From contig NZ_JACHNH010000001.1 in NCBI RefSeq assembly GCF_014205335.1, positions 1,178,001 to 1,242,000 on the forward strand: DNA of 64,000 bases. The letters are read 5' to 3'. A program made the position numbers and the translations under genes. Each line of letters starts with the position of its first letter. Within the stretch, counting starts at the first letter, position 1. Below the pieces are notes generated by a model. It made no database searches, had not been told where the DNA came from, and saw only the letters and a list, made by a program, of their open reading frames with translations. This document shows positions 45,597-54,774 of this stretch, one piece after another. Origin of the DNA: Amorphoplanes digitatis. GTDB taxonomy: Bacteria > Actinomycetota > Actinomycetes > Mycobacteriales > Micromonosporaceae.

Positions 45597-46733
45597 ATGG
45601 CGAAACAGGCAGACGGCCGTCGGCGGCGTACCGGGGCATGGATCGCCCTGGCTTTGGGGGCCGCCGCGGTGTGGGCCGCGCGCGACATCCCGCTCCAGAT
45701 CGGCGCCCGCAGGATCGGCGCCCGGGCCGACGGCGAGCGCGGCGAGCGCTACCGGCGGTCGCCGCAGTTCGCCGGCGGCAAGTTCCGCAACACGGTCCCG
45801 GCCAGCGAGGTGCCGACCGCCGCGATGCCGCGGATCCTGGCCTCGGCCCTGACCGACCGCGACCGCCGGTACCCGTCCGCGGAAATCCCGCTGGTCCGCC
45901 CGGTGCCGGGTGGCACCGACCCGGCCGGCCTCTACGTCACCTGGTACGGCCACTCCTCGGCCCTGATCGAGATCGAGGGCCGCCGGGTCCTGCTCGACCC
46001 GGTGTGGAGCGAGCGCTGCTCGCCGTCGCGGCTGACCGGCCCGAAGCGCCTGCACGAGCCGCCGATCGCCCTGCGCGAGCTGCCGTCGATCGACGCCGTG
46101 CTGATCTCGCACGACCACTACGACCACCTGGACATGGAGTCGATCCGCAACCTGGTCGACCTCCAGGCGGCGCCGTTCCTGGTGCCGCTGGGCGTCGGCG
46201 CGCACCTGGAGCGCTGGGGCGTGCCGGCCACCCGCATCATCGAACTGGACTGGAACGAGCGGGCCACGGTGGCCGGCATCGAGTTCGTCGCGACGGCGGC
46301 CCGGCACTTCTCCGGCCGCGGCTTCTCCCGCGACGAGACGCTCTGGGCCTCCTGGGTGATCGCCGGCCCGAACCGCAAGGCGTTCTACTCGGGCGACACC
46401 GGCTACTTCCCGGGCTTCGCCGAGATCGGCGAGGAGCACGGCCCGTTCGACGTGACGCTGGTGCAGATCGGCGCGTACGGCGACGCCTGGCCGGACATCC
46501 ACATGCTGCCGGAGGACGGCGTCGCGACCCACGTCGACGTGCGCGGCGGGCTGATGATCCCGGTGCACTGGGCGACCTTCAACCTGGCCCTGCACGACTG
46601 GCCCGAGCCGGCCGACCGGGTCTGGCGCGAGGCGAAGGCGCGCGACGTGCGCCTCGCGATCCCGCGGCCGGGCGAGCGGGTGGACGCCGACGACCCGCCG
46701 GCCGTCGACGGCTGGTGGCAGCAGCTCGCCTGA
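45597..46733 (+). CDS. MBL-fold hydrolase, UlaG / NAPE-PLD-like
   Basis: 378 aa from ATG 45597 (GGAGGAA seven bases upstream). A short basic start and one hydrophobic segment (AWIALALGAAAVWAA) suggest membrane anchoring. The metallo-beta-lactamase domain has VTWYGHSSALIEI, the metal motif LISHDHYDHLD, TAARHFSGRG, and FYSGDTGYFPGF with the bridging Asp. The last His is in IPVHWATF. This matches UlaG or N-acylphosphatidylethanolamine phospholipase-like enzymes; the substrate cannot be told. Convergent with the gene at 46738 across four bases. Confidence 0.92.
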   Translation: MAKQADGRRRRTGAWIALALGAAAVWAARDIPLQIGARRIGARADGERGERYRRSPQFAGGKFRNTVPASEVPTAAMPRILASALTDRDRRYPSAEIPLVRPVPGGTDPAGLYVTWYGHSSALIEIEGRRVLLDPVWSERCSPSRLTGPKRLHEPPIALRELPSIDAVLISHDHYDHLDMESIRNLVDLQAAPFLVPLGVGAHLERWGVPATRIIELDWNERATVAGIEFVATAARHFSGRGFSRDETLWASWVIAGPNRKAFYSGDTGYFPGFAEIGEEHGPFDVTLVQIGAYGDAWPDIHMLPEDGVATHVDVRGGLMIPVHWATFNLALHDWPEPADRVWREAKARDVRLAIPRPGERVDADDPPAVDGWWQQLA

Positions 46734-46737
46734 TTCG

Positions 46738-47715
46738 TCAGTCCGCGTACCAGGTGCCGGCGGCGGCGCTGACCGTCCAGTCGCCGCCGGCCAGCGGGAT
46801 CGCGAGCTCGATGTCGTCGGCGCTCGCGGTAAGACGCGGGCGGCCGGTGAGCGCGAGGCCGTCCGGCGGGACGTCGAGGGCGGGGAACCGCGGCACGTTG
46901 AGGACGATCACGCCGATCGCCTCCCGGTCCTGATCGGCCCGGCGCAGGTCGAGCTGGACGATCGCCGGGTCGGCGCCGTCGACCGCGCGGATCCGCGCGC
47001 CGGTGAAGTCGAGGCCGTCGAGCAGCCGGCCGGCGGTGCCGACCGTGATCCGTTCGGGCGCGGGGGTCGCCTCGCCGGCCGCCTCCGGCACGTCGAGATC
47101 GTCGAGGCCGGCGGCAACGGTCCGGAGGAAGGCGCGCGCCGGCCCGTCGCTCCCCTCGACGAGCGTCCGGAGCCGGCGGTCCGCCGAGCGCTCGCGATGG
47201 GCCGTCCCGCCGAAACCGCCGGCGATGTGCATCGTCTCCGTGCCAAGCCCCGCGCAGACCGCGCCCGCCGCGGCCAGCTCCCAGCGGCGTAACCGGGCGA
47301 GGTCCCGCATCTCGCCGAGCCTCTCGAGGATCCGGGTCTGCAACACCGCCAGCGTGCCGACGCGCCCGCGGACCGGGCCGGGCGGCGGCCCGGCGGTCCC
47401 GGCCGGGTCGAGCAGCGGACCGGGCTCGAGGCCGAGCCCGGTCAGGTGCGCCCGCAGCCAGCCCGCGAGCTCCGGCCGTGCGTGCGCGCCCAGGCCGTGC
47501 CACACCGCCCGGGCGGCCCGGCTCCGCTCCCGGACCGGCGCCCCCGCCGCGGCGACGGCGGGCAGCAGGTGGGTGTCCCACAGCTCGAACTGCCCGAGCA
47601 GGGCGGGCCGGTCCAGCCGGTGCGGATGCGCACCGGCCGCGGCCACCTCGGCGTAGGTGCGGTCCAGCAGTAGCCCGAGCGCGGCGACCTCGCCGGGCCG
47701 CCCCTTCCAGATCAT
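46738..47715 (-). CDS. Hypothetical protein, 325 aa
   Basis: Unrecognised soluble protein. ATG 47715 has CAGAGT six bases upstream. The N-terminal 200 residues are helix-rich and Ala/Leu/Arg-rich (for example GELGLL-like GEVAALGLLLDRTY and LARLRRWELAAAGAVC), and the last 120 residues alternate hydrophobic strands, such as AIGVIVLNVPRF and DIELAIPLAGGDW, suggesting a beta domain. No signal peptide or membrane segment. The composition is normal for the window, so it is not obviously foreign. Confidence 0.75.
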   Translation of the reverse strand: MIWKGRPGEVAALGLLLDRTYAEVAAAGAHPHRLDRPALLGQFELWDTHLLPAVAAAGAPVRERSRAARAVWHGLGAHARPELAGWLRAHLTGLGLEPGPLLDPAGTAGPPPGPVRGRVGTLAVLQTRILERLGEMRDLARLRRWELAAAGAVCAGLGTETMHIAGGFGGTAHRERSADRRLRTLVEGSDGPARAFLRTVAAGLDDLDVPEAAGEATPAPERITVGTAGRLLDGLDFTGARIRAVDGADPAIVQLDLRRADQDREAIGVIVLNVPRFPALDVPPDGLALTGRPRLTASADDIELAIPLAGGDWTVSAAAGTWYAD

Positions 47716-47810
47716 TCGGGCACTCTGTCAGGTTCGCCCGCCGCGTGCCAGACCCGGGCAACCAGGACATGCCGCGAATTTCGCCTGACCAGGGGTCCCA
47801 CACACACCTT

Positions 47811-48725
47811 CTATCGTTCGTCCGGTTCTTCGTCCGGGACACAGATCTTGACGGCGGCCGGCGCCACGTCGATCCGGATCCTCCGCGCCGCCTCGCGGGC
47901 GCCGCCGTCCAACTCGTACCGCAGCGGCTCGGCCAGCCGCACGTCGATCCGGCGGGCGCGGGTCATGCGCACGTACGGCGAGTCCTCCGAACGCCCCACC
48001 GCCATCTGGCCCATCGTGCGCGCCCACTGCGTCGCGCCGCGGGCGGTCGCCACGCCGACGTCCAGCCAGCCGTCGTCGGGCCGGGCGTCGTCGAACGCCG
48101 TGATGCCGCCGGTCACCATGCCGACGTTGCCGACCAGCACGCAGCTCGCCTCGTCCGAGAACCAGCGCGTGCCGTCCACCTTGATCTTCGCCCGCGGTGC
48201 CGGGTCGTCCAGGTGGCGCAGGCCCGTCCAGACGTACGCGAGCTTGCCCATCCGCTCCTTCAACCTGCCGTCCGCGTCCTGGATCATCGCGCCGTCGAAG
48301 CCGATGCCGGCCATCACCGCGAAGTGCTCGCCGTTGAGCACGCCGAGGTCGAGCCGGCGCAGGCGGCCGTGGAACGCGATCCGCACGGCCTGCGCCAGGT
48401 CGTGCGGGATGCCGAGGTTGGTGGCCAGCAGGTTGGCGGTGCCGGCCGGGATGATGCCGACCGGTACCTTCGCGCCGCCCTTGGTGCCGGCGAGCGCGTC
48501 CAGCGTGCGCTGCACCATGCCGTCGCCGCCCCACACGATCAGCAGATCGATGCCGGCCTTCAGCGCCTTGCGCACCTGTTTGGGTGCCTTGCGGCTCTTC
48601 GGCACCTCGTACCAGATGAGGTCGTCGACGCCCTCGTCGGTGATGAGGCGGCGCAGCTCGTCGAGCCCGCCGCCCAGGGTCTTGCGCCGGTGGGCGACCA
48701 CGGCGATTTTCCGGGAAGTCCGCAT
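47811..48725 (-). CDS. Diacylglycerol/lipid kinase family protein (YegS-like)
   Basis: 304-aa kinase of the DAGK catalytic family. The ATP-binding motif is LIVWGGDGMVQRTL, followed by VPVGIIPAGTANLLATNLGIP and FAVMAGIGFDGAMI, with the late strand DDGWLDVGVATA. It phosphorylates a lipid such as diacylglycerol or a phosphatidylglycerol derivative, but the substrate is not evident. ATG 48725 with TAACGC six bases upstream. Single-gene unit. Confidence 0.93.
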   Translation of the reverse strand: MRTSRKIAVVAHRRKTLGGGLDELRRLITDEGVDDLIWYEVPKSRKAPKQVRKALKAGIDLLIVWGGDGMVQRTLDALAGTKGGAKVPVGIIPAGTANLLATNLGIPHDLAQAVRIAFHGRLRRLDLGVLNGEHFAVMAGIGFDGAMIQDADGRLKERMGKLAYVWTGLRHLDDPAPRAKIKVDGTRWFSDEASCVLVGNVGMVTGGITAFDDARPDDGWLDVGVATARGATQWARTMGQMAVGRSEDSPYVRMTRARRIDVRLAEPLRYELDGGAREAARRIRIDVAPAAVKICVPDEEPDER

Positions 48726-48781
48726 GCAGCGGCGTTACCCGCTGCCGCCGATTCCTACGCGCGTACCCGGGCACGGGTGGA

Positions 48782-48814
48782 GGGAGGGACGGCCCATCAC
48801 CGGCCGCCCCTCCC
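48782..48814 (-). terminator. Hairpin after the GAF-domain gene
   Basis: Arms 48782-48794 and 48802-48814 match at 12 of 13 positions around a seven-base loop, 11 bases past the stop at 48826. No U-run. Confidence 0.7.
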
Positions 48815-48825
48815 GGTGTGATGTC

Positions 48826-49404
48826 TCAGTGCACCGACTCGCGCATGCGCTGCTCGGCGGCGGCGCTGCGGATCACCATGAGTCGCAGCTCCAGCTCGTC
48901 GGAGACCATCGACGCCAGGTGCTCCAGGGCGGTGAGCTGCCGCTGCGTCGCCTCGCGGGGCCGGTTGTCGATCACGTTGACGGTGCCCAGCCGGTAGCCG
49001 TCGTGGGTGCGGATCGGTGCTGCGGCGTAGAAGCGCAGGCCGAGCTCGCCGCGGACCAGCGGATGCTCGAGCGTCCGCGGGTCGACCGCCGCGTTGTTGA
49101 TCACGTAGACGTCGTCCTGCGCGATGACCGTCGCGCACAGGCCCGGCTCCTTGCCGACCTCGCGGACGCCGGTGAGCCCGTGGCAGGCGGCGAGCCACAC
49201 CCGGTCCTGCTCCACGAGCGACACCGTCGCGATCGGGGTGTCGAAGATGGCGCCGGCGACGAACGCGATCCGGTCGTACGCGTCCTCGACGGGCTGGTCG
49301 ACAAGCCGGTACCGGCGCACCGCGTCGAGGCGGCGCTGCTCCTCGGGTCCGACGCTGTCCAGATATTCGAAGGCATCGCCCGATTCCGGGCTGCTGTTGG
49401 TCAC
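48826..49404 (-). CDS. GAF-domain protein
   Basis: 192 aa, single GAF domain covering about residues 35-165: YDRIAFVAGAIFDTPIATVSL, the CHGL/CATVI cysteine segments, RFYAAAPIRTHDGYRLGTV and a closing helix. No output domain, so it is probably a sensor partner acting on another protein. GTG 49404 is preceded by GAGGTGG. The motif set (CHGL, KEPGLCATVI) resembles cysteine-containing GAF proteins common in actinomycetes; ligand unknown. Followed by a hairpin terminator. Confidence 0.87.
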   Translation of the reverse strand: MTNSSPESGDAFEYLDSVGPEEQRRLDAVRRYRLVDQPVEDAYDRIAFVAGAIFDTPIATVSLVEQDRVWLAACHGLTGVREVGKEPGLCATVIAQDDVYVINNAAVDPRTLEHPLVRGELGLRFYAAAPIRTHDGYRLGTVNVIDNRPREATQRQLTALEHLASMVSDELELRLMVIRSAAAEQRMRESVH

Positions 49405-49534
49405 GGGGAAACCACCTCACGCAAATGATCGCTCGCAGTCACTGTGAGCCTAGTGAAAGTGACCTGGGAATCCGCAATGGTCAGTTAAGCCAAATTTGCG
49501 GTGATCAACGCCCGAGGGCGCGAATGTCGCACAT

Positions 49535-50815
49535 TCAGTCCTCGTCGGCGCGGGGCAGGGCGCGCAGCCGGACCCGGGTGATCGCGCGGCCGGTGATCTC
49601 GACGACCTCGGCCGTGAACTGCGGCAGCGTCACCACCTCGCCCGGCGCGGTCGGTATGTGCCCCAGCGCGGCGAGCACCATGCCGGCGACGGTCGTGTAG
49701 TCGCCCTCGTCCGGCCCGGAGTCGTCGAAGCCGATGTCCGGCAGGTCGTGAATCGGGAACGAGCCCGGCATCAGCAGCGCGCCGTCCGCCTCCTTCACCA
49801 CCGAGAGCACGTCGCGGTCGGTCTCGTCGTAGATCTCCCCGACGATCTCCTCGACCAGGTCCTCCATCGTGATGATGCCGTCGATCGCGCCGCGCTCGTC
49901 GACCACGAGCGCGATCTGCTGGCGCTCGAGCCGCATCTGCCGCAGCGCGTCGGAGACCCGCAGCGTCTCGGGCAGGAACAGCCCCGGCCGCGCCACCTCG
50001 TCGACCGGCCCCTGCGCGCCGATGAGGTCGCGCAGGTGCACCACGCCGTAGACGTCGTCGAGCCCGGCCGGCCCGACGATCGGCGCCCGGGAGTGCGCGC
50101 CCGCGATCAGCTGGGTCAGCGCCTCGGGCGCGGCCAGCCCGGCCGGCAGGGTCAGCACGTCGCGGCGCGGCACCAGGATCTCCCGCAGGATCCGGTCGGC
50201 GATCTCGAACGCGCCGCTGATGATGGTCCGCTGCTCGACCGAGAAGTCCTGCTGCGCCGCCACCATGTCGCGGATCTCCTCGGTGCTGACCTCATCGCGC
50301 TGCGCCGCCGGGTCGCCGCCGGCCAGCCGGACGAGCAGGTTCGTCGAGACGCTGAGCAGCCACACCACCGGCCGCGAGATCGTCGAGAGGAGGTCAAGCG
50401 GGCGGGCGACAAGCAGCGCCCAGCCCTCGGCCCGCTGCATCGCGATCCGCTTCGGCGTCAGCTCGCCGATCACCAGCGTGACGAAGGTCAGCACCATCGT
50501 GACGATCACGACGGCGGTCGGCTCCGCGGCCGAGCCGAGGAAGCTCAGCGGCTCGACGAGCGGCTTGGACAACGACACCGCCGCGGCCGCCGAGGCCAGG
50601 AAGCCGGCCAGGGTGATGCCGATCTGGATGGTCGCCAGGAACCTGTTCGGGTCGCGGGTCAGCCGGCCGAGCACCCGGCCGCGGCGCGACCCGCGCTCGA
50701 GCTTGTGCACCTGGCTGTCGCGCAGGGACACCAGGGCCATCTCGCTGCCGGCGAAGGCCGCGTTCACCAGCACCAGCACCAGCACCAGCGCGAGTTGTCC
50801 GCCTATGGCATCCAC
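49535..50815 (-). CDS. CNNM/CorC-HlyC family membrane protein
   Basis: 426 aa from GTG 50815. The N-terminal CNNM transmembrane domain has LVLVLVNAAFAGSEMALVSLRDS and VIVTMVLTFVTLVIGELTPKRIAM, the latter with the conserved GELTPK. A CBS-domain pair follows (PRRDVLTLP and ALVVDERGAIDGIITMEDLVEEIVGEIYDE), then the C-terminal CorC_HlyC domain. Such proteins are linked to Mg2+/Co2+ efflux; called hemolysin in older annotations. A small GAATGT-cgc-ACATTC dyad at 49522-49536 overlaps its stop. Confidence 0.93.
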   Translation of the reverse strand: MDAIGGQLALVLVLVLVNAAFAGSEMALVSLRDSQVHKLERGSRRGRVLGRLTRDPNRFLATIQIGITLAGFLASAAAAVSLSKPLVEPLSFLGSAAEPTAVVIVTMVLTFVTLVIGELTPKRIAMQRAEGWALLVARPLDLLSTISRPVVWLLSVSTNLLVRLAGGDPAAQRDEVSTEEIRDMVAAQQDFSVEQRTIISGAFEIADRILREILVPRRDVLTLPAGLAAPEALTQLIAGAHSRAPIVGPAGLDDVYGVVHLRDLIGAQGPVDEVARPGLFLPETLRVSDALRQMRLERQQIALVVDERGAIDGIITMEDLVEEIVGEIYDETDRDVLSVVKEADGALLMPGSFPIHDLPDIGFDDSGPDEGDYTTVAGMVLAALGHIPTAPGEVVTLPQFTAEVVEITGRAITRVRLRALPRADED

Positions 50816-50917
50816 GACATTCCCAGCCCCTCGGGCGAACGGATCACGAGCCACACACGCTAGCGACGTTGGTGCGGGGCCGCGCGGCGGCAGGCTGGCA
50901 GGGCCGCGCAAAAGAAG

Positions 50918-51781
50918 TCAGCTGACCTCGTCGGCCCAGACCCGCCAGTCGTCGAGGACGCCGTAGAGGGCCGGGGTCAGCCAGCCGGGCGCGGAGCGCT
51001 GGAAGACGCCCGGCTCCATGCCGCCGGCGCCGTCCGGAAGGGCGCCGACCAGGTGGGGGAGCAGCTCGGTCAGGTTGGCCCAGTGGACCAGCTCCGGCTC
51101 GGCCGGCCAGGCGCCGAGGATCACCTTGGCCGGCACGCCCCGGCGGTCCAGCGCCTCCAGCGTCAGGGCCGTGTGGTTCAGCGTGCCCAGCCCGGCCCGG
51201 GCCACCACGATGGTCGGCACGCCCAGCGTCGTGGCCAGGTCGGCCACGGTCCACGCCTCGCCCGAGGGCCGGACGCCCATCGGGACCAGCAGGCCGCCGG
51301 CGCCCTCGACCAGGACGAGGTCGTGCTTGCCGGCCTCGGCGCGGATGGCGTCGACCACCTCGTAGAGCTCGATCGGGGGCAGGCCGGCGACCTTGGCCGC
51401 GGCCAGCGGGGCCAGCGGCTCCGGGTAGGACGCCAGGGTGCGGGCGGTGTGCGGGTTGGCCAGGCGGGTCACCAGGTCGATGTCGGTCGGCCCGCCCTCG
51501 GCCGTGCCGGTCTGGCCCGGCTTGACCACGGCCACGTGCAGCCCGGCGGCCTGTGCCGCCGCCGCGATCGCCGCCGTGACGATGGTCTTGCCGACGTCGG
51601 TGTCCGTCCCGGTGACCAGCACGATGCCGCGCCACTCGCCGGCCTCCGCCGGGCGCGGCGCGGCCCGGGGCGCGGGCGCGGGCTCCGGTGCGGCCGCCGC
51701 CGGGGTGTCGGCATCGCCGGGACCGGAATCGCCGGGACCGGCGTCGGGCGGGACCGGCGCGGTGGTCGGGTCGCTCGTCAC
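50918..51781 (-). CDS. bioD: Dethiobiotin synthetase
   Basis: 287 aa from GTG 51781, which overlaps the bioF stop (GTGA). ATP-dependent ring closure of diaminopelargonate to dethiobiotin. The P-loop is VLVTGTDTDVGKT, with VAVVKPGQTG and LVLVEGAGGLLVPM following. Typical BioD is about 230-240 aa; here the first 53 residues are a Pro/Ala/Asp-rich low-complexity extension. A GTG just before LVTGTDTD is an alternative start that would give a normal length. bioA is not in the window. Confidence 0.93.
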   Translation of the reverse strand: MTSDPTTAPVPPDAGPGDSGPGDADTPAAAAPEPAPAPRAAPRPAEAGEWRGIVLVTGTDTDVGKTIVTAAIAAAAQAAGLHVAVVKPGQTGTAEGGPTDIDLVTRLANPHTARTLASYPEPLAPLAAAKVAGLPPIELYEVVDAIRAEAGKHDLVLVEGAGGLLVPMGVRPSGEAWTVADLATTLGVPTIVVARAGLGTLNHTALTLEALDRRGVPAKVILGAWPAEPELVHWANLTELLPHLVGALPDGAGGMEPGVFQRSAPGWLTPALYGVLDDWRVWADEVS

Positions 51782-52914
51782 GGTGCGCACTCCACGATCA
51801 CGTCAAGGGCCCGGTCGAAGTCCTGCTGCGAGATGCCCGCGTTGAGGGTCAGGCGCAGCCGCGACGAGCCGTCCGGTGTCGACGGCGGGCGGAAGCAGCC
51901 CACCGCGATGCCGCGGTCGCGGCAGTCCGCGGCCCAGCTCAGCGCCGCCTCGGGGCCGGGAGCCGGCACCGACAGCACGCCCGCCGCCGGCGTCGGAACT
52001 GTGAAACCGGCCGCCGTCAGCCGGCGGGCCGTCAGCCGGCCACGGTCCGCCAGCACGGCCCGGCGATCGTCGGCCGCGCGGGTGATCCGCAGCGCGGCGT
52101 GCACGCCCGCCACCACGGCAGGCGGCGGGGCGGTGTCGTAGATGAAGGTGCGTCCCGTGTCGACCAGGTGCCGGATCAGCGCGGCCGGGCCGGCGATCAC
52201 CCCGCCCGCGCCGCCGAGGGACTTCGACAGGGTCGCGGTGACGACGACGTCGGCCAGGCCGGCCAGGCCGGCCGCCGCGACGCCGCCGGAACCGTGCCGG
52301 CCCAGGATGCCGATCGCGTGCGCGTCGTCCACCAGCAGCAGGGTGTCGTGTGCCGAGGTCACCGCGTGCAGCTCCGCCAGCGGGGCCAGGTCACCGTCCA
52401 CCGAGAACACCGACTCGGTGACGAAGACCTTCGCCCGGCCGGGGTGCGCGCCGAGGATCGCCGCCAGCGCGGCCGGATCGGCGTGCGGTGCGACGACCAC
52501 CTCCGCGCCCGAGCCACGGCAGCCGTCGATCAGCGAGGCGTGGTTGTAGCGGTCCGAGACCAGCAGCGTCCCCGGGCCGGCCAGCGCCCGGACCGCGCCG
52601 AGGTTGGCCAGGTAACCCGAGGAGTAGACCAGCGCGCGCTCGGCGCCGAGCCAGCCGGCCAGCTCCGTCTCCAGGTCCGCGTGCGCGTCCGTCGAGCCCC
52701 GCACCAGCCGGGAACCGGTGGCGCCCAGCCCGTACGCCTGAAGTGCCCGGACCGACGCCGCGATCACCTCGGGGTGGACGGCCAGGCCGAGATAGTCGTT
52801 GCCGGCCAGATCGACGACGGAGTCGTCGGGGGCGCGGTGCCGCAGGGTCCGGGTCAGCCCGGCCTTCGCCCGGGTGCGGGCCTGGCACTCCAGCGCTTCC
52901 TGCCAGCCAGCCAA
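51778..52914 (-). CDS. bioF: 8-amino-7-oxononanoate synthase
   Basis: 378-aa PLP enzyme that condenses pimeloyl-ACP or -CoA with L-alanine. Landmarks are VDLAGNDYLGLAVHP, GYGLGATGSRLVRG-like LGATGSRLVRGSTDAH, LLVDDAHAIGILG with the PLP-contacting Asp and His, and the Schiff-base Lys in ATLSKSLGGAGGVIAG. Start is TTG 52914 with GAGGG upstream. Divergent from bioB with 96 bases between; no BioQ- or BirA-like operator is clear there. Co-translated with bioD. Confidence 0.95.
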   Translation of the reverse strand: MAGWQEALECQARTRAKAGLTRTLRHRAPDDSVVDLAGNDYLGLAVHPEVIAASVRALQAYGLGATGSRLVRGSTDAHADLETELAGWLGAERALVYSSGYLANLGAVRALAGPGTLLVSDRYNHASLIDGCRGSGAEVVVAPHADPAALAAILGAHPGRAKVFVTESVFSVDGDLAPLAELHAVTSAHDTLLLVDDAHAIGILGRHGSGGVAAAGLAGLADVVVTATLSKSLGGAGGVIAGPAALIRHLVDTGRTFIYDTAPPPAVVAGVHAALRITRAADDRRAVLADRGRLTARRLTAAGFTVPTPAAGVLSVPAPGPEAALSWAADCRDRGIAVGCFRPPSTPDGSSRLRLTLNAGISQQDFDRALDVIVECAP

Positions 52915-52998
52915 AGCACCCTCACCCTCGCCGTCAAGACCCGCTCGCCGGGGAAACTATCACCCGGCGCCGACAACCCCGGCGGCCGGAACGCCTTG

Positions 52999-53004
52999 TA
53001 GGGT
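52999..53004 (+). promoter_or_regulatory. -10 hexamer of leaderless bioB promoter
   Basis: TAGGGT, six bases, ATG at 53011; no ribosome-binding site. Confidence 0.6.
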
Positions 53005-53010
53005 ACGGGC

Positions 53011-54006
53011 ATGCCAGAGATCCTCGACCGGGCCCGGGCCCAGGTTCTTGCTGACGGTGCCGGGCTCGACGAGGCGGGGATCCTGGAGGTGCTCCGCCTC
53101 GGCGACGAGGACCTGCCGGCGCTGCTCCAGCTCGCGCACGACGTCCGGATGAAATGGTGCGGCCCCGAGGTCGAGGTCGAGGGCATCGTCTCGCTCAAGA
53201 CCGGCGGCTGCCCCGAGGACTGCCACTTCTGCTCGCAGTCCGGCCTGTTCACCTCGCCGGTGCGCGCGGTCTGGCTCGACATCCCCTCGCTGGTCGAGGC
53301 GGCGAAGCAGACCGCGGCGACGGGCGCGACGGAGTTCTGCATCGTGGCGGCGGTGCGCGGGCCCGACGCGCGGCTGATGACGCAGATGCGCGAGGGCGTC
53401 AAGGCGATCAAGGAAGCGGTCGACATCCAGGTCGCGGCGAGCCTCGGCATGCTCACCCAGGAGCAGGTCGACGAACTGGTCGAGATGGGCGTGCACCGCT
53501 ACAACCACAACCTCGAGACCTGCCGTTCCTACTTCCCCAACGTGGTCACCACCCACTCCTGGGAGGAGCGCTGGGGCACGCTGAAGATGGTGCGCGACTC
53601 CGGGATGGAGGTCTGCTGCGGCGGCATCCTCGGCCTGGGCGAGTCCGTCGAGCAGCGCGCGGAGTTCGCGGCCCAGCTCGCCGAGCTCGACCCGCACGAG
53701 GTCCCGCTCAACTTCCTCAACCCCCGCCCGGGCACCCCGCTCGGCGACCGCCCGGTCGTGGAGGGCAAGGACGCGCTGCGCGCCATCGCCGCCTTCCGGC
53801 TGGCGATGCCCAGGACGATCCTGCGGTACGCGGGCGGCCGCGAGATCACCCTCGGCGACCTGGGTACCCGGGACGGCCTGCTCGGCGGCATCAACGCGGT
53901 CATCGTCGGCAACTACCTGACGACGCTGGGCCGCCCGGCCACCTCCGACCTCGAGCTGCTGCGGGAGCTGAAGATGCCCGTCAAGGCGCTGTCGGCGACG
54001 CTGTGA
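53011..54006 (+). CDS. bioB: Biotin synthase
   Basis: 331-aa radical SAM enzyme that inserts sulfur into dethiobiotin. The [4Fe-4S] motif CPEDCHFC has Cys67, Cys71 and Cys74, and [2Fe-2S] ligands are in [14 protein letters not shown] and GGILGLGE regions. TIM-barrel residues [13 protein letters not shown] follow. Leaderless start at ATG 53011. Its stop overlaps the GTG of the zinc-ribbon-like bsaP gene, an arrangement also seen in mycobacteria, where the auxiliary protein supports BioB turnover. Confidence 0.98.
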   Translation: MPEILDRARAQVLADGAGLDEAGILEVLRLGDEDLPALLQLAHDVRMKWCGPEVEVEGIVSLKTGGCPEDCHFCSQSGLFTSPVRAVWLDIPSLVEAAKQTAATGATEFCIVAAVRGPDARLMTQMREGVKAIKEAVDIQVAASLGMLTQEQVDELVEMGVHRYNHNLETCRSYFPNVVTTHSWEERWGTLKMVRDSGMEVCCGGILGLGESVEQRAEFAAQLAELDPHEVPLNFLNPRPGTPLGDRPVVEGKDALRAIAAFRLAMPRTILRYAGGREITLGDLGTRDGLLGGINAVIVGNYLTTLGRPATSDLELLRELKMPVKALSATL

Positions 54007-54191
54007 CGGTCCTGGTGTACTGCGACCGGTGCGGCTCACCCTCCGCCGAGGGCGACCACTCGGCCTGCGCCGCGGCGCGCGAGCTGGAGCCGCCGCGCTT
54101 CTGCCCGGACTGCCGCCGCCGGATGAAGGTGCAGGTCGTGCCCACCGGCTGGACGGCGACCTGTGTCGAGCACGGTGTCCGCCGCTCCTGA
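54003..54191 (+). CDS. bsaP: Biotin synthase auxiliary protein (BsaP-like)
   Basis: 62-aa cysteine-rich protein: [31 protein letters not shown], and ATCVEHG, giving seven Cys plus His. Spacing suits metal or Fe-S binding. BsaP proteins encoded right after bioB in mycobacteria are reported to help BioB by restoring its [2Fe-2S] cluster; homology here rests on position, size and the two CxxC motifs. GTG 54003 overlaps the bioB stop. Its 3' end is overlapped by the next gene's start. Confidence 0.85.
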   Translation: MTVLVYCDRCGSPSAEGDHSACAAARELEPPRFCPDCRRRMKVQVVPTGWTATCVEHGVRRS

Positions 54192-54705
54192 CGACCCCGC
54201 CCTGACCGGCGCGGTCGTGTCGCTGCGCCCGGCCACGACGGCGGACGTGCCGGCGCTGGCGGCCATCCGCGCCACCCCCGAGGTGCGCGCACGCTGGCGC
54301 GGCGAGGAGGACCCCGCACCGGAGATCGTCGAGTCGATCGAGGACGACGGGCTGCACTACCTCGCGATCGTGCTCGACGGCCGGGTGGTCGGCGCGATCC
54401 AGTGGGAGGCCGAGGAGGAGCCCGACTACCGGCACGCGAGCATCGACATCTTCGTCGACCCGGCGGTGCACGGCCGCGGCGTCGGCACCGACGCGGTGCG
54501 GACCCTGGCCGCCCACCTGGTCGACGCGCACCGCTTCCACCGGCTGACCATCGACCCGGCGGCGGACAACGCGGCCGCGATCCGGTGCTACGCCAAGGTG
54601 GGCTTCAGGCCGGTCGGCGTCATGCGGGAGTACGAGCGCGGCGCCGACGGCCGCTGGCACGACGGGCTGATGATGGACCTGCTCGCCGCGGAGCTGATCC
54701 GCTGA
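54163..54705 (+). CDS. GNAT N-acetyltransferase, AAC(6')-like fold
   Basis: 180 aa. Start GTG 54163 or GTG 54175, both inside the bsaP coding end. [15 protein letters not shown] opens the fold, [21 protein letters not shown] is the acetyl-CoA loop, and [20 protein letters not shown] closes it, a pattern shared with aminoglycoside 6'-acetyltransferases and ribosomal RimJ-type enzymes. No antibiotic link is shown. The overlap with bsaP suggests operon membership with the biotin genes without a metabolic tie. Confidence 0.88.
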   Translation: MSSTVSAAPDDPALTGAVVSLRPATTADVPALAAIRATPEVRARWRGEEDPAPEIVESIEDDGLHYLAIVLDGRVVGAIQWEAEEEPDYRHASIDIFVDPAVHGRGVGTDAVRTLAAHLVDAHRFHRLTIDPAADNAAAIRCYAKVGFRPVGVMREYERGADGRWHDGLMMDLLAAELIR

Positions 54706-54711
54706 TCCGAC

Positions 54712-54743
54712 CGGCGGCGGACCTGTCGCGAGGCCCGCCGCCG
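54712..54743. terminator. Hairpin between convergent genes
   Basis: CGGCGGCGG at 54712-54720 pairs perfectly with 54735-54743 around a 14-base loop, in the 69-base gap between the GNAT gene and the convergent ACT-GNAT gene. Confidence 0.6.
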
Positions 54744-54774
54744 TTCTCACCCGTTACCCGTCACCCGTCGCCTT

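Noticed and set aside
52915..53010. BirA/BioQ-type operator in the bioF-bioB gap
   Set aside because: No clear TGAAC-N3-GTTAC-like or other biotin-regulator dyad could be found; only the bioB -10 is evident.
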